Part shown: positions 55,457-63,690 of the stretch, in pieces
Position numbering within the stretch: the stretch's first letter is position 1
Layout of the letters: each line of letters opens with the position of its first letter
Assembly: GCF_014645835.1 (NCBI RefSeq)
Contig: NZ_BMMM01000002.1
Location: 691,233 to 755,232, forward strand
Reading direction: 5' to 3'
Length of the DNA stretch: 64,000 bases
Origin: Streptomyces albiflavescens
GTDB lineage: Bacteria; Actinomycetota; Actinomycetes; Streptomycetales; Streptomycetaceae
Notes under the pieces: generated by a model
Seen by the model: the letters and a program-made list of their open reading frames with translations, nothing else
The model's database searches: none
What the model was told of the DNA's origin: nothing
Made by a program: the position numbers and the translations under genes

Positions 55457-57184
55457 ATGTCGATGCAGCCGAGGCCGTGGCCGCAAGTGCCGGAGCTGAC
55501 CGCGCAGGTAGCCCGGTCGGTAGCGGCGCAGGGGCCGTATCCCCTGGCGATGCGGGTCCGTGACGAGCTGGGTGAGCTGTTTGCGGATGCCGAGTTCGCC
55601 GAGACGTTCGGGGCGCGAGGGCGGCCTGGCTGGTCACCGGGCCGACTGGCGCTGGTGACGGTCCTACAGTTCGCCGAGAACCTCACCGACCGGGCGGCAG
55701 CGCATCGGGTGCGGTACGACATGGACTTCAAATACGCGCTCGGTCTGGATCTGGACGATCCGGGGTTCGACGCCTCGGTGCTGTCGGAGTTCCGTGCGCG
55801 ATTGGTCGAGCACGGGTTGGAGGAGAAGGCGCTCGACCTGCTGCTGACCGCGCTCAGGGACCGGGGCCTGGTGAAGGCGGGCGGCAAGCAGCGCACCGAC
55901 TCCACCCGCGTGCTGGCGGCGGTACGGGACCTGAACCGACTGGAGCTGGCCGGGGAGACGCTGCGGGCCTCGCTGGAGACGCTGGCCTGCGCGGCACCGG
56001 ACTGGCTGGCCAAGGCGGTGCCCGTGCGGGAGTGGGCCGAACGCTACGGTCCACGGACCAACTCCTGGCACCCACCCGCTTCCAAGGCCAAACGCCAGGA
56101 GATGGCCCTGGTCTACGGCCAAGACGGGTTCACGCTGCTGGAGGCCGTGCACGCCCCTCACACGCCGGTTTGGCTGCGGGAGCTCCCGGCGCTGCGGGTC
56201 CTGCGCTCGGTGTGGCTACAGAACTATCACCGCACCGTGACCGAGGCCGGGCCGGAGGTGGCGCGGCGGGAGAGCGGAGACCTCCCGCCAGGCAGACTCC
56301 GGCTGGCCTCCCCTTACGACACGGACGCGCGCTACGGTCTCAAACAGGGTTCCTGGTGGACCGGCTACAAGGTCCACATCAGCGAGACCTGCGAGGAAAC
56401 CGACCACCAGGCCGCGGCCGTCGACTACCGGGCGGTCCACGGCCCCGACGGTCCACCGCCGCGCATCATCACCAACATCGCAACCACCGACGCCACGGTG
56501 ACCGACGCGGAGATGACCGAGCCGATCCACCACATGCTCGCCGCCCGTGACCTGCTGCCCGCCGAGCACTACCTCGATTCCGGCTACCCCTCCGCCGAGC
56601 TGATCGTGGGCGTGAAGAAGCGCTTCGGCGTCGCCCTGATCACCCCGGTCCTGCTGAACAGCTCGCCCCAAGCACGCGCCGGCGCCGGATTCGACCGCAC
56701 CGCCTTCACCATTGACTGGGACAAGCGGCAGGCCACCTGCCCACGCGGCAACACCAGCACCTGGTGGAGCCCCGCCAGCCAGCGCGGCACCAAGGCCATC
56801 GTGGTGAAGTTCGACAAGGAGATCTGCCGCCCCTGCCTGGTACGTGACCAGTGCACTCGCTCCAAAACCGGAGGCCGCACCCTCTCGCTGAAGCCCCGAG
56901 ACCGGCAAGAGGCTCTCGACCACGCGCGCGCCCAGCAGACCGACGAGCAGTGGCGCGCCAAGTACGCGGCCCGCGCTGGTGTCGAGGGAACCATCCACCA
57001 GGCCGTCGTGGTCACCGGCATGAGACGCGCCCGCTACCGCGGTCTGCCAAAGACCCACATCGAGCACGTCTTCGCCGCTGTCGCGCTCAACCTCATACGC
57101 CTTGACGCCTGGTGGAGCGGGCATCCTTTGGACCGCACCCGCGTCAGCCATCTCGCCCGGCTCGACCTCTCCCTCGCCGTGTGA
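55457..57184 (+). CDS. IS1182 family transposase
   Basis: About 575 residues from ATG 55457 (MSMQPRPWPQVPELTAQVAR); an in-frame start at 55331 is possible. N-terminal helical domain (RVRYDMDFKYALGLDLDDPGFDASVLSEFRARL), central DDE catalytic region (QRTDSTRVLAAVRDLNRLEL, KVHISETCEETD, LDSGYPSAELI), C-terminal Cys motif (CRPCLVRDQC) and conserved GVEGTIHQAVVVTGMRRARYRG containing the likely catalytic Glu. Full length with no disruption, so probably active. Confidence 0.93.
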   Translation: MSMQPRPWPQVPELTAQVARSVAAQGPYPLAMRVRDELGELFADAEFAETFGARGRPGWSPGRLALVTVLQFAENLTDRAAAHRVRYDMDFKYALGLDLDDPGFDASVLSEFRARLVEHGLEEKALDLLLTALRDRGLVKAGGKQRTDSTRVLAAVRDLNRLELAGETLRASLETLACAAPDWLAKAVPVREWAERYGPRTNSWHPPASKAKRQEMALVYGQDGFTLLEAVHAPHTPVWLRELPALRVLRSVWLQNYHRTVTEAGPEVARRESGDLPPGRLRLASPYDTDARYGLKQGSWWTGYKVHISETCEETDHQAAAVDYRAVHGPDGPPPRIITNIATTDATVTDAEMTEPIHHMLAARDLLPAEHYLDSGYPSAELIVGVKKRFGVALITPVLLNSSPQARAGAGFDRTAFTIDWDKRQATCPRGNTSTWWSPASQRGTKAIVVKFDKEICRPCLVRDQCTRSKTGGRTLSLKPRDRQEALDHARAQQTDEQWRAKYAARAGVEGTIHQAVVVTGMRRARYRGLPKTHIEHVFAAVALNLIRLDAWWSGHPLDRTRVSHLARLDLSLAV

Positions 57185-57281
57185 CCCCGAATAAGCCAGC
57201 AGGATCGGTGACACGGTTCTTACCGGCACCCCAAATCGGCGCGCTGAGCCCGCGCGGCCCACAACCGGCGAGCGCGACCGG

Positions 57282-57309
57282 CAGGCCCCCGCACGCTGCG
57301 GGGGGCCTG
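57282..57309 (+). terminator. GC hairpin
   Basis: CAGGCCCCC and GGGGGCCTG, 9-bp stem, ten-base loop, in the gap right of the IS. The gap 57233-57472 holds no supported gene. Confidence 0.5.
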
Positions 57310-57397
57310 TTCGCGTTTCGCGGGACGTCACGCACGACTCCGCCAACGGCTGTACGCCTGCGCCCCAACGCCGGACGACGTCGACACGGCCGCCTGA

Positions 57398-57466
57398 TCC
57401 ACCCGGCCGACGGGGAGCGCTCCACCCGGCCGACGGGGAGCGCCCGGCACTGGGACGCTCCCCGTC
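57398..57466 (-). terminator. Terminator with 23-bp tandem duplication
   Basis: GACGGGGAGCG (57432-57442) and CGCTCCCCGTC (57456-57466) form a stem just past the stop of the 57473 gene. One arm is within a perfect 23-bp tandem duplication (57398-57420, 57421-57443). Confidence 0.7.
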
Positions 57467-57472
57467 CGCACG

Positions 57473-57700
57473 TCAGTCGCGGAAGTCGACGACGTCCGAG
57501 GCGAGGAACCCGAACGCGGTGAGCGCGAGGGTGAGCGCGGCCCCCGGGCCGACGGGGATGTAACCGGCCGCCTGCGCCGCCTGGGTCCCCAGGGAGGAGA
57601 CGACCGCTGCTGTCGTCTTCGACGGGAGCCGGAGCCGGAACCGGACGGCGATGGACGGGTCGCGCTTGCCGGATTCGATGATCTTGTCTCGTGATGTCAC
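57473..57700 (-). CDS. Small hypothetical protein with hydrophobic C-terminus
   Basis: 75 residues. Basic N-terminal half (RDKIIESGKRDPSIAVRFRLRLP), Ala/Gly-rich hydrophobic C-terminal half. GTG 57700 has GGAGG nine bases upstream, and a terminator follows. Real small gene; function unknown. Confidence 0.65.
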   Translation of the reverse strand: MTSRDKIIESGKRDPSIAVRFRLRLPSKTTAAVVSSLGTQAAQAAGYIPVGPGAALTLALTAFGFLASDVVDFRD

Positions 57701-57756
57701 GATGGTGGTGCCTCCAGTGATGTCGTTGCCTGCGAAGTGCGATTCACGGAGCGCAT

Positions 57757-57784
57757 GGGGTCGCCCTTCCTAGGGGGCGACCCC
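57757..57784. terminator. Hairpin
   Basis: GGGGTCGCCC and GGGCGACCCC, perfect 10-bp stem, eight-base loop, upstream of the 57700 gene. The surrounding 57701-58206 has no supported gene. Confidence 0.55.
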
Positions 57785-58206
57785 TCTCCGTATCGGCGGT
57801 CTTGCGACTGCCGAGAACAGTTGAGCAGCAGGTCAGGCCGTTCACGTAGCCGGTGGCGCCGCGACGACTTGCGGAGCCATGAGCTTCGTTGGCGCGTTCG
57901 CGTGCGCGTGCGCCCCTGGGGTTGATCTGCGGGTTTGCGCTTCGTGGGCGACCTGAATAGCAGGACCGTCGATTTTCTCTACACTCGCACCTCTCGCAGG
58001 CCTCTGACCTGCGGAAACAGTGCTGTGGGGGTCTCGGCTAGCTGGCGCAGGGGCTCCTGAATGGCAGCACCAAAATTCACCCGTTCGAGTGAATGTGAGC
58101 GTCTTCTGTGCGACGCGTTGCTGTCCGGCCGGTTCTGAGCGCCTCGGAGTGGGTGAGGGAGCAGTCCGTGAAGAGGACCGCCCCGCCCCGCGCGAGAGGC
58201 TCAACG

Positions 58207-58344
58207 ATGACTCAGAACCCGACCCGCACCTACAAGGTGATCAACCCCGCCCCGCTCTTCGCCCCCGACCGTGACATCACCTTCAGCACCGCCGCTCCGG
58301 CCGGTTCTGTTGGCTTCATCCGGAGTACCGGCCCAGCATGTTGA
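58207..58344 (+). pseudogene. Truncated small gene ending in Tn3 remnant
   Basis: Starts MTQNPTRTYKVINPAPLFAP after GAGAGG. After about 38 codons it runs into reverse-strand Tn3 transposase sequence and stops (FIRSTGPAC). Probably a gene cut by an old Tn3 insertion. Family not recognised. Confidence 0.5.
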
Positions 58345-58495
58345 TGTGCTGCCGTACAAACGGCGAGAGGCGGGCCACGTCCTCGTCGCGGACGTCGAAG
58401 CCGTCCGCGCGCAGTTGGTTCACCGCGGCGTCCATGTACCTGGTGTTGAAGAGGACGACGGCGTTGAGGACCAGGCCGAGGGCGCCGATCTGGTC
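58320..58495 (-). pseudogene. Tn3-family transposase C-terminal remnant
   Basis: Minus strand reads QIGALGLVLNAVVLFNTRYMDAAV ... VRDEDVARLSPFVRQHINMLGRYS, the conserved C-terminus of Tn3 transposases. Only about 57 codons remain. Confidence 0.85.
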
Positions 58496-58537
58496 TTATC
58501 TGAACTAGCCCAGCACCGCCTTGAACCGGCTGACTCC

Positions 58538-58569
58538 CTTCTCCACCACGGAAAGTAGTGGTGGAGAAG
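58538..58569. terminator. Perfect 12-bp hairpin
   Basis: CTTCTCCACCAC and GTGGTGGAGAAG with an 8-base loop, between the Tn3 remnant and the nuclease gene. Terminator or operator. Confidence 0.5.
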
Positions 58570-58689
58570 TTGGAGAGCTGAGTGTCGTCGGGCGTGTCGG
58601 CGCTCTCCTCCGATGGGAGCCTCCACGTACAGAGAGCGATGGACCTGAAACGTCGTCACCGACACGGTTCAGGCTCTTAACCTGGCCCG

Positions 58690-59589
58690 ATGGATACAGC
58701 TGTCGAGATAGTCAGCGCCCGGACGCGCCAGCTCTTCTGGGAGCTCAGCTCCATCATCGAGCTGAGTCCCCTGCGAGCATGCTGGACAGGTGAGGGCTTC
58801 TCTCCCGTGGAGGCCGCGCAGACTCGCTCGGGTGGAGCTCGCAAGCAGGTCTTCAGCTCCTTCGCCGAAGGCGTTGACTGGACCGACGAGGGACAGGTAC
58901 AGCGGGCCCTGCGCGCGTTCGAGGGCATGCTGGATGAGTGCACCGGTTCCTACGGCTGGGACGGGACGCTGGCGAAGGTCACAGCCGCGCTGGCCCGGGA
59001 CGGCTACCAGGTCAGCCCGACCCTCCAGATCCTGCCGGTCGGCGAGTGGCGGCCCGAGGTGGCGCGGCACGACGCCAGGGCGTACGCGGAATCCCTCAGG
59101 CTTCTGCGGGGTGCCCGTAACGCGATGGAGCGGTTGGGCCTCCTGACCTCCGACATGCCTGAGGAGCGGCTGCGAGACGTGCTGCTCGTCGCCCTCAACG
59201 CCTACTTTGAAGGGCAGTCCACGGGCGAGACCCTGAACGGCAAGGGCAAGACGGACATCCTGATCCGAGTCGGAGACCGCAACGTGTCGATCTCCGAGTG
59301 CAAGTTCTACACCGGGCCGAAGTCGGTCACCGACGCGCTGGACCAGCTGCTCAGGTACACGGACAACGGCGGCCGCCGGACGTCTCTGCTGATGTTCTAC
59401 CGGGAGAAGGACCCGGATGCCCGGATCGCCGACACTATCTCCGCGATCCGTTCCCACCCGCAGTGCGAGTCCTTCGACTCCAGCAGAGCTGACGAGGACC
59501 GGCAATGGGGTTTCGTTGTCCGGGGCAGCGGAGATCCGGGCAGTGCTCCCCGTGCCGAGGTGGCGTTCATCCCCTTCGTCATCGCCTGA
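58690..59589 (+). CDS. Predicted PD-(D/E)XK nuclease
   Basis: 299 residues. A helical N-terminal region (about 1-160), then a restriction-endonuclease-like core: NGKGKTDILIRVGDRNVSISECKFYTG (Asp ... Glu-x-Lys near residues 183-205) and DALDQLLRYTDNGGRRTSLLMFY. The catalytic pattern is complete. Likely a DNA nuclease in genome defence; no methylase or helicase partner is adjacent, so a standalone abortive or restriction role is inferred. Intact gene amid mobile remnants. Confidence 0.75.
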   Translation: MDTAVEIVSARTRQLFWELSSIIELSPLRACWTGEGFSPVEAAQTRSGGARKQVFSSFAEGVDWTDEGQVQRALRAFEGMLDECTGSYGWDGTLAKVTAALARDGYQVSPTLQILPVGEWRPEVARHDARAYAESLRLLRGARNAMERLGLLTSDMPEERLRDVLLVALNAYFEGQSTGETLNGKGKTDILIRVGDRNVSISECKFYTGPKSVTDALDQLLRYTDNGGRRTSLLMFYREKDPDARIADTISAIRSHPQCESFDSSRADEDRQWGFVVRGSGDPGSAPRAEVAFIPFVIA

Positions 59590-59606
59590 CTCAACCCCTA
59601 CCAGGA

Positions 59607-59654
59607 CTTCAAGATCATCCCGTGGCGGCTTTTGGCCTCACCTTGGCTGGACCC
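59607..59654. repeat. 48-bp direct repeat, left copy
   Basis: CTTCAAGATCATC...ACCTTGGCTGGACCC; matches 60128-60175 in 39 of 48 positions. Confidence 0.75.
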
Positions 59655-59716
59655 CTACGGAACGTGTGATGGCCCCGGCAAGGGTCGGGGCCACCCAGAC
59701 GAGGAGAACGACGACG

Positions 59717-59929
59717 ATGAACCTGTTGAAGCTGCTGTTCAAGGCGATCACGTCCAACCGCGAGCCCGACGCCCTGCCCCGCTCGGAGGTCTACCACTGG
59801 CGCTGCGACACGTGTGGCGACAGGTATGTCGGCGCCGGACGGCAGCATGTCGGGAACGTCGCCGCTTCACACCGGCGGCGGATGGGCGGCAAGTGCCGGA
59901 CGCCGAAGGTGTACGCCTCCGAGGTGTGA
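59717..59929 (+). CDS. Small Cys/His protein
   Basis: 70 residues starting MNLLKLLFKAITSNREPDAL, with a possible zinc site (CDTCGDRYVGAGRQHVGNVAASH ... C). Preceded by GAGGAG. It lies between two 48-bp direct repeats. Function unknown. Confidence 0.55.
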   Translation: MNLLKLLFKAITSNREPDALPRSEVYHWRCDTCGDRYVGAGRQHVGNVAASHRRRMGGKCRTPKVYASEV

Positions 59930-60114
59930 CAGCGCCGGGCGGCGGGCGAGTCCGTCGAGCAGATCGACCTGATCATCCCTACCGGCAAGCGCAAGGGCCA
60001 GAACCCCGGCCTGGCCAGCATCTACCGGGCGCTCGCCGAACACGAGAGGCGCCAGGCGTACCCGGAAGCCGCCGAAGCAGCTCAGGCCGCCTTCGCCGCC
60101 CTCCGAACCGGCTG
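59930..60114 (+). pseudogene. C-terminal remnant of a recombinase-like gene
   Basis: In frame after the stop of the previous gene, it reads EQIDLIIPTGKRKGQNPGLASIYRALAEHERRQAYPEA and ends TGA. It looks like the C-terminal helix-turn-helix tail of a recombinase-type protein. No start. Low certainty on the family. Confidence 0.4.
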
Positions 60115-60127
60115 ACAGTGAATCGAC

Positions 60128-60175
60128 CTTCAAGATCATCTCATGGCCCGTTTTGCACGTACCTTGGCTGGACCC
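60128..60175. repeat. 48-bp direct repeat, right copy
   Basis: Partner of 59607-59654. It runs straight into a fragment of recombinase module gene 3. Confidence 0.75.
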
Positions 60176-60355
60176 GACCTACGCGAGATCGGTGTCCCAC
60201 CACAGCGCGGCAGGACCTCCGCGATCCGCCAACTCGTCCTCCAGGCCCCGGCCCCCGTCATCGCGAAGGCACTCGGCTACCACGACAAGACAGCCACCCG
60301 TCTGGTCACCGAAGCCGGCGGGACCTGGAGCCGATACGCCCCCCGGCGACCACAG
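60170..60355 (+). pseudogene. Fragment of recombinase module gene 3
   Basis: Reads REIGVPPQRGRTSAIRQLVLQAPAPVIAKALGYHDKTATRLVTEAGGTWSRYA, homologous to the C-terminus encoded at 44260-44430. Everything upstream is missing, so it is a remnant of a second element of the same family. Confidence 0.85.
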
Positions 60356-60365
60356 CCGGTGATCG

Positions 60366-60896
60366 CTACAGATCTCCGGTCTCGCCCGTTTCCACGAAAC
60401 GGACGACGCAGCGGCGGACGCGATCAAGGAACTGCGGCAGATGGTCGGCGGCCTTGTCGAACTCCGCACCGTCCAAGGACGCGGTCCGAGACCGGTAGAT
60501 CGCGCCACCCCGGTCTGCGACATAGAGGATGCCCCCACCATTCGAAGCGATCACCATCCCGTGAGGGTCGTCCGCTTCCGGGAGGGAGACCGGCCCTTCC
60601 TCCGCGAGCCGGTGCAGGACGTCGCACGGCGAGTGGACGAAGAAGCCGTTGCCCACGTCTGGCAGCACGACCTCCCCGATCGACTCGTAGAACGTCAGCA
60701 GATCCTCGAATCCCTGAAGCTCCCGGCCACCGTCACGGACAGCCCGAGAATCCTCTTTACCGGCGAGCCGGACTTCATTCGTGCCCGGCTCGTAGCCGTT
60801 CGTCTCCTCGAACGTCAACACCAGGGAGCTCACCGCATCCGTGACCTCGTCACGCCACCGTGACAGCCATGCAGTCGAGTACGAAAGCTGATCCAT
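60366..60896 (-). CDS. SUKH (SMI1/KNR4-like) family protein
   Basis: 176 residues from ATG 60896 (MDQLSYSTAWLSRW). The pattern FEDLLTFYESIGEVVLPDVGNGFFVHSP ... MVIASNGGGILYVADRGGAIYRSR fits SMI1/KNR4 (SUKH) proteins, commonly immunity proteins of polymorphic toxins. Its toxin is not next to it; the orphan Hint pretoxin lies 14 kb away in the same island. Right-end repeat d lies just upstream. Confidence 0.72.
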   Translation of the reverse strand: MDQLSYSTAWLSRWRDEVTDAVSSLVLTFEETNGYEPGTNEVRLAGKEDSRAVRDGGRELQGFEDLLTFYESIGEVVLPDVGNGFFVHSPCDVLHRLAEEGPVSLPEADDPHGMVIASNGGGILYVADRGGAIYRSRTASLDGAEFDKAADHLPQFLDRVRRCVVRFVETGETGDL

Positions 60897-60987
60897 GGCC
60901 CGGATCATGCCACCGTCGCTTTCAACGCAGACCCAGGACCCCGCATGAGTGGTCGACGCAGAGTGATGGAGCCCCCGCATCCCAGCC

Positions 60988-61022
60988 TGAATACGCGACA
61001 CCTCGACATGCGAGCCCACCAG
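60988..61022 (+). repeat. Right-end repeat, copy d (island border)
   Basis: TGAATACGCGACACCTCGAC then ATGCGAGCCCACCAG; 31 of 35 to copy c. It is the last island feature before ordinary chromosomal genes resume at 61114. Confidence 0.8.
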
Positions 61023-61113
61023 TCTCACACCCGGGAGACCCTGGTCGCCCCACCTGCCCAGGCCTCCGCCGCGCACGGGCGCACCCCCTGCGGGGCGCCT
61101 CCGACGGTCGAGG

Positions 61114-62544
61114 TCAGCCGATCGTCCGTGGCAGGCGCAGGCTCAGTGCCGCGGTCAGGATCACCCCCGCCAGTTGGACCAGGAGGGTCGTCACGAGGGC
61201 ATCACGCATGCCGTGGGTCGAGGCGAGGGAGAGGAAGAGGGTGCCGAGGGTGGCGACGCCGAGGGCGAGGGCCGACTGCTGGGTGGTGATCATCACGCCA
61301 CTGCCCACGCCGGCCCGGGCGGGCGGGACCTCGGACAGAATGATCCGGAAGATGACGGGGAGTTGGAGGGCCTGCCCCGCGCCCGCGACCGCCGCGCCCG
61401 GCAGCAGCTCCCACACGCCGAGGTGCGGCCAGGACCGCCAGGCGGTCACCACGAGAAGGGACACACCCACCGCTTGGATCAGCCCGCCGGCGGTGACGAT
61501 CCGGGTGCCGTACCGGGCGACCAGCCTGGGACCGCACAGGGAGACGACGAAGAAGACGACCGCCATGGGCGCGAGAGCCAGGCCCGCGGGCACCGGACCG
61601 AGGCCCGCACCCCGCTGCAACGCCACCGCGATCACGAACATGAACCCGCTGAAGCCGATCGAGAACGGCACGATCATCACGAGGCCGCGGCGCAACGAGA
61701 GCAGCGAGAAGAGGCTCGGGGGGACCAGCGGCGTACGGCCGCCGCGGTCCTCCCGGCGTTCGACGATGTAGAACGCCGCCGCCGCGACGGGGAACAGGGC
61801 GAGTGACACCCAGGTCCACAGGGGCCAGCCCGCCGCCCTGCCCTCCGTCAGCGGGACGAGGAGGGTGAGCAGGGAGATCGCGAGCAGTACCGTGCCCGGC
61901 GCGTCGATCGGCTCCGGGTGCTGCGAGCGCGTCTCGGGCACGGCGCGTGCGGCCAGGATCAGACCGAGGATCACGACGGGCACGTTGACGAGGAACACCG
62001 AGCGCCAGCCGGTACCCGCGATGTCCGCCGCGACCAGGATGCCGCCGAGGATCTGCCCGGCCACCATGGACAGGCCGGCCGTCGCCCCGTACAGACCCAT
62101 GGCTTTGGCGCGGCGCGGGCCCGCGGTCGCCGACTGGATGGTGGCGAGCACCTGCGGCAGCATCGCCGCGGACGCCGCGCCCTGCGCGACGCGCGCCGCC
62201 ACCAGCGTCCAGGCGGTGGGCGCGAGCCCGCACACCAGTGAGGTCAGGCCGAAGGCCGCCATGCCGCCGAGGAAGAACTGGCGGCGGCCGAAGAGGTCGC
62301 CGAGGCGTCCGCCGAGGACGAGCAGGACGGCGTACGCGACTCCGTAGCCGGCGACGACGAGTTCGAGGACGGCCTCGCTCGCGTTCAGGTCATGGCCGAT
62401 GGTCGGCAGGGCTACGTTGACGATGAAGAAGTCGATGAGAGGCAGTGCCGCACCGAGCAGCACGGTGAAGAGTCCGAGACCGCCGAGCACGGGTGGTGCG
62501 GCGGCGGAGCGGACTGGGGTTGTGATAGTTCCGGTTTCGGTCAC
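61114..62544 (-). CDS. MFS transporter, DHA2 type
   Basis: 476 residues, about 14 TM helices. Motif A GGRLGDLFGRRQFFLG, motif C region AGQILGGILVAADIAGTGWRSVFLVNVP. Probable proton-driven drug exporter. Divergent from the XRE-type regulator gene, which may control it through the shared 101-bp promoter region. Confidence 0.93.
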   Translation of the reverse strand: MTETGTITTPVRSAAAPPVLGGLGLFTVLLGAALPLIDFFIVNVALPTIGHDLNASEAVLELVVAGYGVAYAVLLVLGGRLGDLFGRRQFFLGGMAAFGLTSLVCGLAPTAWTLVAARVAQGAASAAMLPQVLATIQSATAGPRRAKAMGLYGATAGLSMVAGQILGGILVAADIAGTGWRSVFLVNVPVVILGLILAARAVPETRSQHPEPIDAPGTVLLAISLLTLLVPLTEGRAAGWPLWTWVSLALFPVAAAAFYIVERREDRGGRTPLVPPSLFSLLSLRRGLVMIVPFSIGFSGFMFVIAVALQRGAGLGPVPAGLALAPMAVVFFVVSLCGPRLVARYGTRIVTAGGLIQAVGVSLLVVTAWRSWPHLGVWELLPGAAVAGAGQALQLPVIFRIILSEVPPARAGVGSGVMITTQQSALALGVATLGTLFLSLASTHGMRDALVTTLLVQLAGVILTAALSLRLPRTIG

Positions 62545-62607
62545 GTGGTCCAGCCTTCTCCCGGCCTCAGGCTGGTACCAGAGTCTTCTTATCCTGGTAG
62601 AAGCAGT

Positions 62608-62623
62608 ACCTGGAAACAGGTTC
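62608..62623. promoter_or_regulatory. Operator-like palindrome in divergent promoter
   Basis: TACCTGGAAACAGGTT: arms ACCTG and CAGGT around GAAA, between the divergent MFS and regulator genes. Possible operator; short, so uncertain. Confidence 0.4.
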
Positions 62624-62645
62624 CGGTGAACGGCAGGCTGGAGGC

Positions 62646-63653
62646 ATGACGACCATGGCGCAGGAGACGACGACCGGCAGCCCTGCCCCGAAGGCCACCG
62701 CCGCCGCGCCGGGGACGACGCTGGGCACCGCCGCCCCGGTGGACACCCCCGAACCCCCGCAGCCGCACGGCACCGCAGCCCCCCGCGGCAGTGAGATCCG
62801 GCGGCACGAGCTAGCCACCTTCCTGCGCAACCGCCGCGAACGCATCACGCCCGAGCAGGTCGGACTGCCCCGCGGCCGTCGCCGGCGCACCCCGGGCCTG
62901 CGCCGCGAGGAGGTCGCGCAGCTCTCCGCCGTCGGCGTCACCTGGTACACCTGGCTCGAGCAGGCCCGTGACATCCAGGTCTCCGAGCAGGTCCTCGACG
63001 CCCTGGCCCGCACCCTGCTGCTCGACTCCAGCGAGCGCGCCCACCTCTTCCAGCTGGCCGGCGCCATCGACCCCTCGCCCGCCGCGCAGTGCCCGACCAT
63101 CACCCCGGCCCTGCGCCACGTACTCACCCAGCTGGAGCCGCTCCCGGCCTGCATCCAGAACAGCCGCTACGACATCCTGGCCCACAACCGCACGTACGCC
63201 CGTCTGATGATGAGCGATCTCGACGCCCTACCGCCCGAGGACCGCAACTGCATGATCCTCGTCTACACGAACGCGGAGTGGCGCAAGTCGATCGTGCTGC
63301 TCGACGAGACCATGCGTGTGATGGCCGCCAAGCTGCGCGCCTCGATGGCCGGACACCTCGGCGAACCCGCCTGGAAGATGCTGGTCAAGCGGTTGAAGGC
63401 GGAGTCGACGGAATTCCGGGAGATCTGGGAGCGGTACGAGGTGGTCGGCGGCGCCCGCAGCAAGACCAAGCAGTTCCTCAACCCGTACGTCGGGCTGCTC
63501 ACCCTCGACCACACAGACCTGTGGCTGGCCCCCGACATGGGCGCCCGGATGGTGACGTACGCCCCCACGGACGAGGCGACCCGCGAGCGCCTGGAGAAGC
63601 TGTACGAGATCGCGCTGGGGGCGGACGTCGAGGCCGGGGCCGGGGCCGCATAG
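62646..63653 (+). CDS. XRE family regulator with MmyB-like domain
   Basis: 335 residues. Low-complexity Pro/Ala N-terminus (about 50 residues), helix-turn-helix (FLRNRRERITPEQVGLPRGRRRRTPGLRREEVAQLSAVGVTWYTWLEQ), then an MmyB-like ligand domain (LPACIQNSRYDILAHNRTYARLM). MmyB-type regulators bind small hydrophobic ligands. Probable regulator of the divergent MFS exporter. Confidence 0.92.
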   Translation: MTTMAQETTTGSPAPKATAAAPGTTLGTAAPVDTPEPPQPHGTAAPRGSEIRRHELATFLRNRRERITPEQVGLPRGRRRRTPGLRREEVAQLSAVGVTWYTWLEQARDIQVSEQVLDALARTLLLDSSERAHLFQLAGAIDPSPAAQCPTITPALRHVLTQLEPLPACIQNSRYDILAHNRTYARLMMSDLDALPPEDRNCMILVYTNAEWRKSIVLLDETMRVMAAKLRASMAGHLGEPAWKMLVKRLKAESTEFREIWERYEVVGGARSKTKQFLNPYVGLLTLDHTDLWLAPDMGARMVTYAPTDEATRERLEKLYEIALGADVEAGAGAA

Positions 63654-63690
63654 GCGGCACCGGGGCGTCTGTGCCGCGGGGGGCCCGAAG

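Larger units (their letters stand above)
54604..57232. mobile_element. IS1182-type insertion sequence with GNAT passenger
   Basis: 2629 bp bounded by 44-bp terminal inverted repeats (54604-54647, 57189-57232) starting GGGGTGCCGGTAAGAACCG and differing at one base. A 5-bp target duplication AAATC lies on each side (54599-54603, 57233-57237). It contains a transposase gene and a divergent acetyltransferase gene. Intact ends and duplication suggest a recent insertion. Confidence 0.92.
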
